Source: Atherinomorus stipes
Lineage: Eukaryota > Chordata > Actinopteri > Atheriniformes > Atherinidae
Assembly (NCBI GenBank): GCA_023101725.1
Contig: JALJCO010001050.1
Span: 186,001-250,000 of the forward strand
Direction: 5' to 3'
DNA length: 64,000 bases
The notes beneath the pieces are model-generated. The model saw only the letters and a list, made by a program, of their open reading frames with translations. It searched no databases and had not been told where the DNA came from. Shown piece by piece: positions 45,853 through 55,925 of the stretch. Both the position numbers and the translations under genes were made by a program. Each line of letters opens with the position of its first letter. Positions within the stretch are counted from its first letter, which is position 1.

Positions 45853-47108
45853 CTAGGTACTACCCAAAAAAAATTGAATATCCTGAAAAAGTTCATGTAT
45901 TTCTACAATTCATCTTAAAAGGTGCAATTTACATATTGTATAGACAAATAATATGCAAATCAATATATTTCAAGCTTTTATTTGTTTGAATGTTGCTGAT
46001 AAGGAATTGCAGCTTAAGAAAACCTCAAATTCTAAAACTAAAAAAATTTGAATATTGCATGAAATCAATTTTAAAAAGGCCCTTTAAATACAAAAAAGCC
46101 AGGCCTCCTAAAGTAAAATCTTGCATCTGTACTTATTACTTGGTTTGGGCCCTTTTGCATGAATGACTGCCTTAACCAGGCGTGGCATGGATGCAACCAG
46201 CTTGTGGCATATCTCAGGTGTTATGGAAGAAAAAACATGCTTCCATCACAGCCTTGAGCTCTTCTTTATTGTTTGGTCTCTTCCTGTTCAGCTTTCTCTT
46301 GACAATGCCCCACATGTTTTCAATGGAGTTCAGGTCAGGTGAGTTTGCGGGCCAATCAAATCATGGTTGTTGAACCAAGATTTTTACTTTTGGCAGTGTG
46401 GGCAGGTGCCAAGTCTTGCTGGAAGATGAATTCTGCATCCTCATACAGCTGGTCTGCTGAAGCAAGCATGAAGTGCTCTAAAATACCCTGGTAGACGGCT
46501 GCGTTTATGCTGGACTTAATGAAGCTCACAGGTCCATTCCTAATGAAGTTCCTCCACACTTTTGAATGGCCCTTTCCTGACCATCTTCTCTAGGCTGCGA
46601 TCAACCCTCCAGCACAGTTTTCTTCCACACTTCTTCCTTCCACTGAACTGTCCATAATGTGCTTTGAGACAGCACTCAGAGAACATCCAGCTTCTTTTGC
46701 TATCACTTTTTGTGTCTTTCCACCTTGTGCAGGGAGTCGATGGTTTTCTGCACAACTGTCAGATCAGCAGTCTTCCCCATGATTGTGAATTCTTCTAAAC
46801 CAAGACAGGGACTTTTTTAAAGGCTCGGGGCACTTGTGGAGGTGTTTTGGATTACTTACCTGGTTAGAATGTGACACTCTGAGCCTACAATACTGGAGCT
46901 TTTCACGGTATTCTAATTTTTTGAGTTTTAGAATTTGAGGTTTTCTCAAGCTGCAAGTCCTAATCAGCAACATCCACACAAATAAAAGCTTGAAATATAT
47001 TGATTCACATATAATTTGTCTAAACACTATGTAAATTGCATCTTTTAAGTTGAATTACAGAAATATATTAACTTTTTCAGGATATTCTCATTTTTTGGGT
47101 AGTACCTG
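45853..47108 (-). mobile_element. Tc1-like transposon, internally deleted
   Basis: The ends share AGGTACTACCCAAAAA and continue as inverted repeats of about 120-200 bp, including GAATATCCTGAAAAAGTT and AATATATTTCAAGCTTTTAT. A TA flanks the right end. The minus strand carries a broken transposase gene (46130-46780). The total length of about 1.25 kb is short for a Tc1 element because part of the transposase is deleted. Confidence 0.85.
46130..46780 (-). pseudogene. Tc1-like transposase pseudogene
   Basis: The minus strand starts MGKTADLTVVQKTIDSLHK, the usual N-terminus of fish Tc1-like transposases, whose product cuts and re-inserts the element at TA sites. A stop follows after 25 codons and the frame then shifts. 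Downstream pieces include SGRKKCGRKLC, RSLEKMV, KSSINAAVYQGILEHFM and FIFQQDLAPAHTA, which contains the second catalytic Asp region. Between RSLEKMV...EELH and the FIKSSINAAVY piece the segment holding the first catalytic Asp is missing. Later sequence reads DLNSIENMWGIVKRK in another frame, with the third catalytic residue. The gene is inactivated by stops, frameshifts and the deletion. Confidence 0.85.
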
Positions 47109-47418
47109 TAAATACAAACATGTTAAAAGGTCCTTTCATATATAACTAGCACAAGCAAAATCTTGGTTTTCACTGCAATGTAAACACAATCTAACATAAA
47201 CAACTCAGATGCAATATTCAGCATTTTCATAAAAGTTACTTCACAGCGTCCTAAAACTGTGTCGGCATGTGAACAAAAGGTGCAAATGAATACAAAAATC
47301 TGCTCTTGTCAAAATATCTGTGTATGTGTGAATAGGACCAAAATGCTCTTGGACAAGATATTGAACCTCACATTAGCCTTGATGTGTTTCTCACTTGTAA
47401 GTCAATGTGGATAAAAAC
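47109..47418. other. Unassigned DNA between two Tc1-like elements
   Basis: About 300 bp with no recognised feature. Confidence 0.45.
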
Positions 47419-48262
47419 CATACTGAACAAAATTATAAACACCCCATGCCAAATATAAGAGTTTTTTTTTTTTTTTTAACATTTGGGTTACACAATATAT
47501 AGAGAACTTCAAAATGTTATTTTTAGTAATTACTAATCCTCATATTAGCATTGATAACATTGTGGTATGACCATTTGTAGTGGATCAACAGTTCTTTAAA
47601 CATGATATGGGTCAGGTTGAGGAATTTGATTGTTCAATATCTTGTGTGTCCACCAGCTGTGTCTCTGGTTATGGACAGTCTGAGGTGTGATGCGTCTGTT
47701 GTGCAGACCAATGGTTTCATCAGCTGTGTGTGTCGCTGGTCTTAGCCGATCCCACAGATGGACGAGCCGGATGTTGCGATCTTGTGCTGGAGTGGTCACA
47801 CGTGGCCGACGAGGATGTACAGTAGTGCCAGTCTGTTGGAAACATGCTCTCAAACGGCCTATGGCCCAATAATGGACATTGAGCCGTGCAGCTACTGCTC
47901 TGGTGGACATCCCCGCACCCAACATGCTAATGGCACGTTCCCATATAACTTGCGACATCTCAGGCATTATGACTTGAGACAAAAGTTGACATTTTGGGGT
48001 GGCCTTTTGTTGTCAGTCAAAGGATTGTCCTGCTGTTGCTCATTTTGTCTGACCACCCCTGTACATGCCCCACCCATGCACTGGATAAAAAAACCACTCA
48101 CTGCGTAAATGCTCACTGATAGCAAATTGGGTTAAGAATGATACATAAATCAAGAGAAATATCACTATTGTACAATAAAATGTCTGCAAATGCTCATTTA
48201 CAGTTGTTAACTTCACATGGCAACAATATTTTACATTGGGGGGTTTATATTTTTGTTCAGTG
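47419..48262 (-). mobile_element. Tc1-like deletion derivative, 844 bp
   Basis: The ends are short inverted repeats, CATACTGAACAAAATTATAAAC-like at the left and the complement of CACTGAACAAAAATATAAAC at the right. TA follows the right end (48263-48264); the left TA is not intact. Inside, the minus strand encodes the N-terminal DNA-binding part of a Tc1-like transposase (47596-47982). The catalytic domain is absent. Confidence 0.8.
47596..47982 (-). pseudogene. Tc1-like transposase, DNA-binding domain only (128 aa)
   Basis: The open frame has two helix-turn-helix-like parts. The first is around residues 12-45 (ERAISMLGAGMSTRAVAARLN, then VHYWAIGRLRACFQQTGTT). The second follows a PRRPRVTTPAQDRNIRLVHL linker and reaches RRITPQTVHNQ. 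This is the paired-like DNA-binding region of Tc1 transposases. The frame then runs into RHSWWTHKILNNQIPQPDPYHV, which is probably deletion-joined 3' sequence. The DDE/D catalytic domain (about 200 residues) is missing. It could bind its own terminal repeats if expressed, but more likely it is a simple decay product. Confidence 0.75.
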
Positions 48263-48389
48263 TAAATATCTAAAAGATGTGTTTACGCAAAGCTAAAAGA
48301 GAAAAATATTAAATAAAACCATGTGACTGTCATTTCATACAAGACTGTATGAGACTCAGATTGCAGTCTCCAAAGACTATTTCTCACTA

Positions 48390-48995
48390 ACCAGTAGTGG
48401 GCCATCAGGGAAGGTCTTCTCTGCTGGCCTAAACACTGTCAGAATCACTAACTTACATTTACAGCCTAAATTCTAATTTTATACTGCAGATTTATTAATG
48501 TATTTCCAACAATCCATTCTCTTAATTTCTCAGTGGGTCTCTTGGCTGTGTTGCCTCCATTACATGTATGTGGTTGCTAGATTTTTTTTGTCCAATCAGA
48601 CTTCAGCCTTTGTGTGTTGCCATGTCAGTCTAAACTGTCTAAGGCCTTCAGAATCAGTAGTGCTGCCCAGATGTAACCTTAACAATGTCAGAGAGAAACT
48701 TTGTCTGTAACCAATCAGATTTCAGATTTGCCTCACAGGTGCAACTATCTGGCCCCAAATTACTATCCTCAGATTGACTAATGAACCTTTACAGCCAAAT
48801 TCGGCTAGTGTTACATTATTGCGGCGATCTGCACTAATTGATACACTTGGGTTAAAAGTTTTTATGGCCAGCTGGAGGAGGAGGAACTTACTTGGTCTTG
48901 GACATACTAAAATAAAAATTAAAAATTTGAGGTGGACTTTTCCAGAAAAGCTTGACATTGTGATGCAAGGTCGGCAAACTCCGAAGCTGCCATAG
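48390..48995 (+). pseudogene. Possible hAT transposase N-terminal relic
   Basis: The segment starts CAGTAGTGGGCCATCAGGG, similar to a hAT-type end. Near 48942 it encodes WTFPEKLDIVMQGRQTPKLP. The pattern F-x2-K-x2-IV-x-x-GRPTP-x-L is familiar from the N-terminus of ZMYM/hAT-like transposases of fish. No zinc finger or dimerisation domain follows and the other end is not found. The call is tentative. Confidence 0.3.
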
Positions 48996-49250
48996 AAAAG
49001 GATTTACTGATGGAGTTGAGACGCAGAAATCACCTCTATGACCTCTGAAGCCTTCCTGCACAAAGAAAGAAGGATGGATTTAAAACCCAAAAAAATCAGC
49101 ATCTCCAGTGAGTGCGACATAATTGTGTGATTTTAAATGTCTTACAGTGTGTTTTTGTTGGACAGTTAGACGAATATTGATTCTGAATTGGTCCTGATGA
49201 TGTTCGTGACAGAGTTGCACTTATAGTGTAGAGGTTTGGCATTGTCTTAA

Positions 49251-49697
49251 AGGCAGGGTAGGGGATCCTAGAAAAACGGTTTGAACAAGTTACATTTTAA
49301 AAGATACACCCCCGGAAACCACGCCTCCAGGGCGCAGGAGCGTGGGTCGATGGTTTACAGGCAAAGATAACCAATAACAGCTGAGTGGATAGCTTGTTTG
49401 CCTGCTAGTAAACAGCTGAGGAACCACGTTGTGTGTTAAGTGTTAATTTGCTCACCTCCAACTCCTTCTGGGGTCTGAAACATCCGCACTGCAAACATCA
49501 ACGCCTCCATGACTTGATCCATATCCTTTTTTTTTTTTTTTTTTCGGTGCATTTTTCGGTCCTGTCCGTTCCACAGGTCACTACATTTTTTAATTTTTGT
49601 GCCAGAGCATTTAATTAATTGGCTGCAATTGGGGTGTGAGGGAGATTTTAAGCAATATAGTAAAAAATGCTCTTGGAAAACATCATCCACCCTGCCT
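49251..49697 (-). mobile_element. TTAA-flanked element, family A copy 4 (447 bp)
   Basis: Perfect TTAA flanks at 49247-49250 and 49698-49701. The ends are AGGCAGGGT and ACCCTGCCT. It aligns in reverse orientation to A3 and A1: TCCTAGAAAAACGGTTTGAAC, AACAGCTGAGTGGATAGC, AACTCCTTCTGG, CATCAACGCCTCC. This copy has no nested insertion and shows what A3 looked like before it was interrupted. Confidence 0.88.
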
Positions 49698-49701
49698 TTA
49701 A

Positions 49702-51255
49702 CTGGGCTTCTTGCTTTAGTCATCGCTGTATTCACCCTCATATGCAAATCTCTCTTTGTTGGGCTTGTTACATTGCATATTTGTAGGGCCTACAGCATTG
49801 GTGGTTCCTTTTTTTAACATGAAAGTGGTGATATTAAGTAGATTCAGTCAGAAGTGCCCAATGAAGGCCCAGGTACCAGATGCACGGCCTGCCACTGAGT
49901 CCAATAGTAGCCCAACAGGAATTTACACAGAATTAGTATGTTACATTATAACAGGAATAATGACTTAATAAATTAAATCTAATTTAAAATAATCATGACT
50001 TTCTAACAAAGTTATAATTTTGTTTTTTTAAGGCAGAAAAGGAAAAATAATCTTTAAAATTGTCTTCATCAGTCAACAAGTAAATCCTTGATACAATAAA
50101 AATGAGTAGTCTCACACTTTATACTTGGGTGGCTCGTATAAACACTGTTAACTCACCCAAACCTTCCCGTAACAAACAATGGTAATGAATGGGCTTAAAT
50201 CTATTCCAAAATTTCCATACAGACCCAAAGCCACATGGTCACAGTGAATTCTTTGCTGGTGTTTCATTCATACACCACAGTTTTGTTTTTCAGCACACGA
50301 GGGAAGAAGAGGAAAAAAATCAACACAAACGATGAGCTCACATGGATTCAATCCTCCCACTGGTCCCAGGCTGCTGATAGCCATTCTGCTTCCTGCCTGC
50401 CCTGAGGTATCTGATGGGTTTATCTCTTATTTATTAGACTTTGAGGTCAACACCAGAGAGATAAAGGTTTCCTCTGCTTCCACAAACATTTTGATTATTA
50501 CGCCCCCAGTATGGTGATTTCTTAATATGCTCACGCAAAAACATGTGGATCTATTGACACTTGGCCAACATATCATGTCTTGTGTTAGGAGATTGAGTGT
50601 ATGTGCGTGCAGATGGGTGTGGGGAAGAGACATAGTCACATCTCCCCCCTGCAGCTGCTTGGTTTCACCCCAGAGGCTCCAACAGCGCATGACGCCAATA
50701 AATTTAGCAGAAATCACATCAAGTGGGCTCATGGCTCCATCTATTACATGAATGACATCATTCTCCTCCCCTCTCAGACCTTTTAGACCCTGATGGAGAA
50801 AACAAGTAGAGGAGAGAAGTCGTCAACCCAGAGAGATCCTCTTTCAAGTGGAGAGTTGCCAATGCTCATTTTCACCTGTCTTGCATTGATGAGCATCTAT
50901 CTTCACTAAGGGGGGATTTTTTTTTCCTCCACCACTGAAGTTTCCACATTAGTCTGCTGGAGGCAGAGTAGACAATCTATGAGACAATTACATTATAGTA
51001 CTAAATGTTTGTGGAAAAGCTTCTCCACACACTTACGGCAAGAGCTTATGAAAATGAGTCTGTGGATGTGTGCTTGACAGGCTGGTTGGTGGTGACATGG
51101 TTAGTGTCATGACATTTTCAGTGTCATAAATGGTTCCATCATGGATCAAAACTAGATTTTAGATTTTTGTGATTGATCAAAGCATAGAAAGAGCATAAAG
51201 CATAATTTGGTTCATTTTGTCTTCTCTATAATTCCAAGTATCAAAGTTCTTTTTT
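49702..51255. other. Unassigned DNA
   Basis: No feature recognised. Short open frames near 50.3-50.8 kb have no known motif. Confidence 0.5.
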
Positions 51256-51257
51256 TT

Positions 51258-51815
51258 CTTGGTACACCTGAAAGACGAAAGTCACACAGACCATAAATGC
51301 AACATAATATACGAAATGCAAAACATGTAAAAAGAAAAAACATACATCGGAGAGACGGGGAGAAGTTTCGGCATAAGCAAAAACAAACACAAATGTGACA
51401 AGGAAATATCAGGATCACAGAAAAGAAAATGCAGAATAAATAAACCCCATGTCAGCCGTATCAGATCACTGCAAAAGAATGGACTGGAACAAGGCAATAA
51501 TCATCAAATCTGAGAGCAACAAACTCAAACAATGGATCACGGAGGTCACAGAAATCAGGAAATGTGCCCCTTGGCACCATCAACCATGATGAGGGGGCAT
51601 TCATGCTGTTGCATACATGGGACTCTCTCCAATGACCACCAGGTGACAGGGGGCGTGGCCCGTTGGACGCCCCTGTCAGACTGCCCAGTGGGCCACGCCC
51701 TCCAGGAATTCTTCTTGATTCCATCAGCCGATAAAAACATGTCACAACAGGCATTGGATGACCCTTCTGAGGAAGACTGAAGTGGCAGTCGAAACATGTC
51801 AAAGTAAAAGTACAA
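51258..51815 (+). pseudogene. Penelope-like element remnant: GIY-YIG endonuclease and 3' tail
   Basis: Penelope-like retroelements end in a GIY-YIG endonuclease that nicks the target. Here the plus strand, in shifting frames, reads NIIYEMQ, TYIGETGRSFG, then SAVSDHCKRMDWNKAI and ITEVTEIRKC. The first two correspond to the GIY and YIG halves with the conserved Arg. The Glu of the ITE/TEIRK helix matches the catalytic Glu region. The tail includes CTTCTGAGGAAGACTGAAGT and GTCGAAACATGTC, typical of Penelope 3' ends. Stops and frameshifts interrupt it, and the reverse transcriptase part is absent, as expected for 5' truncation. Confidence 0.65.
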
Positions 51816-51839
51816 CTCATTTAAAAAATATTTCATCAT

Positions 51840-54127
51840 GACAAGAGAACATTGTTTTTAAAATTGATTATAAATGAGCCCTAACACTACACAATAATCC
51901 TAAACCACTAACCACTGACCTTGAATGTTAAAAGAAATGATGCTTAAGCATCCATAATGGGAGAAATATAGGATTTTTTTTTAACCACATAATGCATACT
52001 AGCTATACATCACTAACATCTAGTACATCCTAGTACATCACTATTTGTAGTATCCAAGCTGATAAGTAGTTCATTTTGTATCTTAAGTGAAACAGTCTTG
52101 AAAAAAAAACTTGTTTTGAGTCAAATCTCAGATAAAGCAAATTTCTGTATTATGAGACACGAAACATCACAATAAAGTACAGCTGAGAATAAGTTTTTTC
52201 CAGCTAATTTCAAGATTATCTTGAAATAAGCTGAAAGTCTTATCTCAAGAAATTTTCTCAAGAGAGTTTTTATTTGTTCCATTGGCAGATTTTTTTTTTC
52301 TTATTACAAGCAAAAAATCTTGTTTAAATTCTTTCTGTTTTTACTTATTTTTAGAGTGGCCCTTTTTCCCAGTGTGCAGCATATTGGTCAGTTTTTGAGT
52401 TAGAAAAGCAGAAGCAAACAATGATAAAGGTGTGCTTATTGTGCAATGTTCAGAGGAAATTTACAAAATGTGCATTTGTCTGTTATCTGATTTCATGACT
52501 GACTGAATGTGTAGGAAACAACAATAAATTGAACAAGCTTTCAAACATGTCTTTTGACTATGGGATACAGTACGGAGTGGACTATTTAATATATACTGAA
52601 AAAAAAATTTGCCAGGTGCTATTCACATACTGCAGATTTTACAATAGTTTGCATATGCTGCATGAAATAATTTGGTGAAATCAGTGCATACAACTAGTGC
52701 AGAACATGGTTTCTCAGATGGGTGCTGTGCTTTTATGCCATGGCTAGCAATTAGCTTAAATTGTGTCTGTGAAACTCTCTTTAAGTGCAGACTCTGAAAG
52801 CTAACAATAGCCCCAAAATATTTTACCACAAAAATATGAAACAATGAACTCTTGTTTTGTGACTATACAGTAACAGCTTGCTGTCTCATAAATGACTCTG
52901 GCAGAAAAGTAATCAAAGTGTGTCTATGTTTTATTTGCACTGGGTTTACATGGGTGGAAACACTTGTGATTTACTTATGTAACTAAATGAGGGATTGGTT
53001 AGGTGAAACTATGGGGAATTTTGATACTGAAGCCTCCAGTGGAGGCCAGCCAGAGGGTAAACATGCACAGAGATTACAGGGATCCAGGAGTCAGTGGCAT
53101 CCCAATGTCACCCGGAGTGTCTTAACCACAGGGATAACAGGGGGTCTGGTTCAAGGAACATGGGATTAACACTGATAGAGCAAATGTGCAGGCACTTGTG
53201 TATACACGCATGCCTTTTGTGAATCCTAATTCTCCATGCACAGAGGTCGTTGGGTTTGTTTTCTTATCACAGGACATGTTACCTCTCACAGAATCATGCA
53301 GAATATGTCACACTTTATCAAACCGAATTACATGTGGGGGAGCAGTTTAAAAACACAAATGACCTTCACAGCAGGTAACAAGTTCCAGTCTTTATCACAA
53401 ACACATGCATTTGTGCTTGGAACCGGATAACAACGTATACACAGATTTGATTTATGCATCCTGTGGCGTGCACAACAGCGGCCACTACGTTACAGTCCAT
53501 AAATTAGCTTTTGCAAAACATCTTGATGGTAAAAGTGGTTTGATGGTTAACTTTCAGGGGGGGGGGACAAACATCCCCCTAGGCTTTCCTCAGGCTGTTC
53601 TCTCACTGTATATTTTAGGTATTAAACAGAGGGATGTGAATAGCCACTGTCTATGTCAAACTTGTCAGATTAGTTGTTTTTTTTTTTTTTTTACTGTAAT
53701 CCTCAGGGTATATTTTAAAGCTCCAGCATCCATGAAGACACCACTTTATTTAAATCCTGTCTAGAAAGTATTCAATAATAAAAAATAAAAAAAAATGTAT
53801 GCAAACCCAAATAAATGGTTATGAATACTTATATTATTAAGCAAAGTTGTGTATTTCAATAAAAGGTAAACAAATGTAAATCTCAGTAGCCTACACACAG
53901 ATCATCTCAGCATTGCAGAACTTTTTTGTTTTCTCATTCTACCTTGTTCATTCTTTTAAGGCCATAGCATAGCAATAATATGTATAATTTGGTATTGCCT
54001 TTAAGGGGGCAGTATGCAACAAAATCAAAGGTCAATAACAGAAAAATTCAATGTACCAATAAAAACTGAGTTTTTATTATCTAATCTCTTCATTTAGTTA
54101 ACTGTTATGTTTTTATTCTGTCAGAAT
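51840..54127. other. Unassigned DNA with a self-complementary AT-rich patch
   Basis: At about 52060-52375 the words CTTGTTTTGAGTCAAATCTC, TTTCAAGATTATCTTGAAA and TCTCAAGAAATTTTCTCAAGAGA suggest a decayed foldback repeat. A G run near 53563 and a T run near 53678-53692 are present. Nothing coding was recognised. Confidence 0.45.
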
Positions 54128-54136
54128 CAGCCATTT

Positions 54137-54185
54137 AAAGATATACTTTATTAATCCCGATTAGTGTGCCAGTTAGGAAATTCAG
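54137..54185 (+). repeat. LINE/SINE 3'-tail-like motif
   Basis: AAAGATATACTTTATTAATCCC followed by GGAAATTC resembles the motif at 9186-9240. Only the tail-like part is recognisable. Confidence 0.4.
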
Positions 54186-54194
54186 TCTCTGTGA

Positions 54195-54229
54195 TTAACC
54201 CATCTCAGGTTGGACCTGAGATGGGTTAA
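54195..54229. repeat. Perfect 16-bp hairpin ending in TTAA on both sides
   Basis: TTAACCCATCTCAGGT and its exact complement are separated by 3 nt (TGG). Both outer ends are TTAA, and the sequence directly inside starts CCC. It could be a chance hairpin, or a very small relic of a TTAA-targeting element. Confidence 0.6.
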
Positions 54230-54233
54230 ATCC

Positions 54234-54337
54234 TTCCTTTTTATGAATACATGATGTATTGACTACTGTCAGGATGGAAGGACCATTTCACCCAGTATAA
54301 TAAAAAGTGTTTCTGAGCAGGATTACCAACTCTGGCT
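54234..54337 (-). mobile_element. Partial copy of TTAA family A (A5)
   Basis: The segment is the reverse complement of the first ~100 bp of A1: ATGAATACATGATGTATTGA, CTGTCAGGATGGAAGGACCA, TTTCTGAGCAGGATTACCAA. It ends at a TTAA (54338-54341). The remainder of the element is missing. Confidence 0.75.
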
Positions 54338-54649
54338 TTAAACAAGGACACATTGAAAACCCGCAGGATTGCAGGACTAACCGGACTGGATTTGGGAACC
54401 CTGACCCTAAAGGGTAAATTATCCATCATAATTCACCCCACAGAGTTACACACTACTGTTCCTGTGAAACTAGTGACAGTATAAGCAATAACGCTATCAA
54501 TTTAGTGGAGTTATAAGGGTTAATTACTTCTAATAGCATTTGCTTTAATGTCAGCTCAGACTTCTTGTATAAGGTTGAGGGTATAGATTGATGTGTGAGC
54601 CCTATGCATGCAAGGAATAATGAACTGTACAGTTAGCATGTTGTACAGT

Positions 54650-54879
54650 ATGGGTTATATATGCACACTTCCACTACATCCTGAACTTAAGCCAGCTCCT
54701 TTGCTTTCTGAATTTCATTAGTGGACAAACTGATTAATCCAAGTGTGTCTGGCCATTGTCGCCATGGTTACTGAGTGAAGGCACACCTGGATTAATCAGT
54801 TTGTCCAGTAATGAAAGACAGGAAACAAAGGAGCTGGCTTAAGTTCAGGGTGTAGTGGAGTTGTGCATAAAGCCCATTG
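54650..54879. mobile_element. Palindromic MITE B2
   Basis: The arms are inverted copies. The left arm has CACTACATCCTGAACTTAAG, CCAGCTCCTTTGC and GGACAAACTGATTAATCCA; the right arm is the complement with TTAAGTTCAGGGTGTAGTGG. The centre has CCATTGTCGCCATGGTTAC. It matches B3 at 62739 and the split copy B1 at 12325. Confidence 0.75.
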
Positions 54880-55170
54880 CCAATAATTGTGAACAAAAAG
54901 TTGGCTAAGGACAGAGTGTAGTGTTTGACATGTAGGAGCATAGTTGAAAATCATCTCTAGCTTAATATCTCTAACTTCCACCTCCATTTCCCAATGTGTA
55001 GGAAAAAATATGTCTCTTATGAAGCTGAGGTTTTCCCTCTAAGCTACGACTATAAACGTGCAAAATGGCAGGTGGCATTTGAGATTTGCACTATGGAGTT
55101 GGTTGGTAAGGAAACAAAACATGAAGGAAACAAGATAAGGAAACAGCTTTTTGTGGCAAGGTACACAACG

Positions 55171-55245
55171 AAGGACCAAGGCAGGATTTGATCCCCAGAC
55201 TTCCAGGTGAAAGTCATGCGCACTGACCATTCAGCCGAAGGGACA
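55171..55245 (-). repeat. tRNA-like SINE fragment
   Basis: On the minus strand the text has TTCGGCTGAATGGTCAG, resembling the RNA polymerase III A box, then GACTTTCACCTGGAAGTC and GGGGATCAAATCC, resembling a B box. The CTTTCACC core recalls tRNA-Glu-derived SINEs. The acceptor stem does not pair, so it is not a working tRNA gene. The 3' body of the SINE is not defined. Confidence 0.45.
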
Positions 55246-55398
55246 TCCCTGTGGCCAAGCAGCCAGGGCGCATCATCTATCGGAGGCATAGTGACAGGAC
55301 CCCACACTGTCACATTTTCTTAAAGACTTTTAGCTGGATCCGATTGTCTTTTTCAGCTTAAAACAAAATTCAGAGAAAAACCAGACCTTACTGTCATA

Positions 55399-55922
55399 CT
55401 CTAAACCAGGGCAGGGTCACACTTGAAACGATTGGTTTAATCCAAAAGTCAAAAGTCTAGAACAAACGGCCTCCAGTCACACTTGCAAAGTTGGAAACGT
55501 GCCAGTGTGCCTCCACGTCATTTGACCACATATGCATAGGTGACAGCGCCTGCTTTACTCCAGTCCAGCGGTTGGCGCTAATAGTCATTTGTGTTGTTTG
55601 ACATCCACCCAAACATGCTGATAAGGCTTTTGCACTTTCACAGTTTTCTGACAACTGCCTGATGGCGAGCTTGTGTAAGCTGCTGAGCTCAACAAGAGCT
55701 GCTTATCATGCTTTTGAAGACATGGTGTTTCTCCTCTACTTCGCGTTTTTGAGCGGAGACAGGGCTTCTACGTATGTGGCGTCATTACATCTTCATCACG
55801 TGGGTTAATAACGCAATTGTTCCATGCTAGCACACCTCCAGAGGTGGGCCTCGGCACCACAGTCATTGATTGCTGTTTGTACCAAGGATATACTCCAACC
55901 GTGCCGAGTGTGACCAGCCCCT
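55399..55922. mobile_element. Foldback MITE with GGTCACAC ends
   Basis: The left end reads GGGCAGGGTCACACTTG and the right end is the complement of GGGGCTGGTCACACTCG. About 520 bp lie between, with no open frame of interest. The ends look Harbinger-like, but no clear target duplication was found. Confidence 0.55.
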
Positions 55923-55925
55923 AAG

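Noticed and set aside
51461..51839. Overlapping minus-strand frames of 94-119 codons
   Set aside because: The plus strand of this stretch carries the Penelope GIY-YIG remnant, so these are antisense shadows.
55171..55245. A functional tRNA gene on the minus strand
   Set aside because: A-box-like and B-box-like motifs are present, but the acceptor stem does not pair. A SINE or tRNA-derived fragment is more likely.
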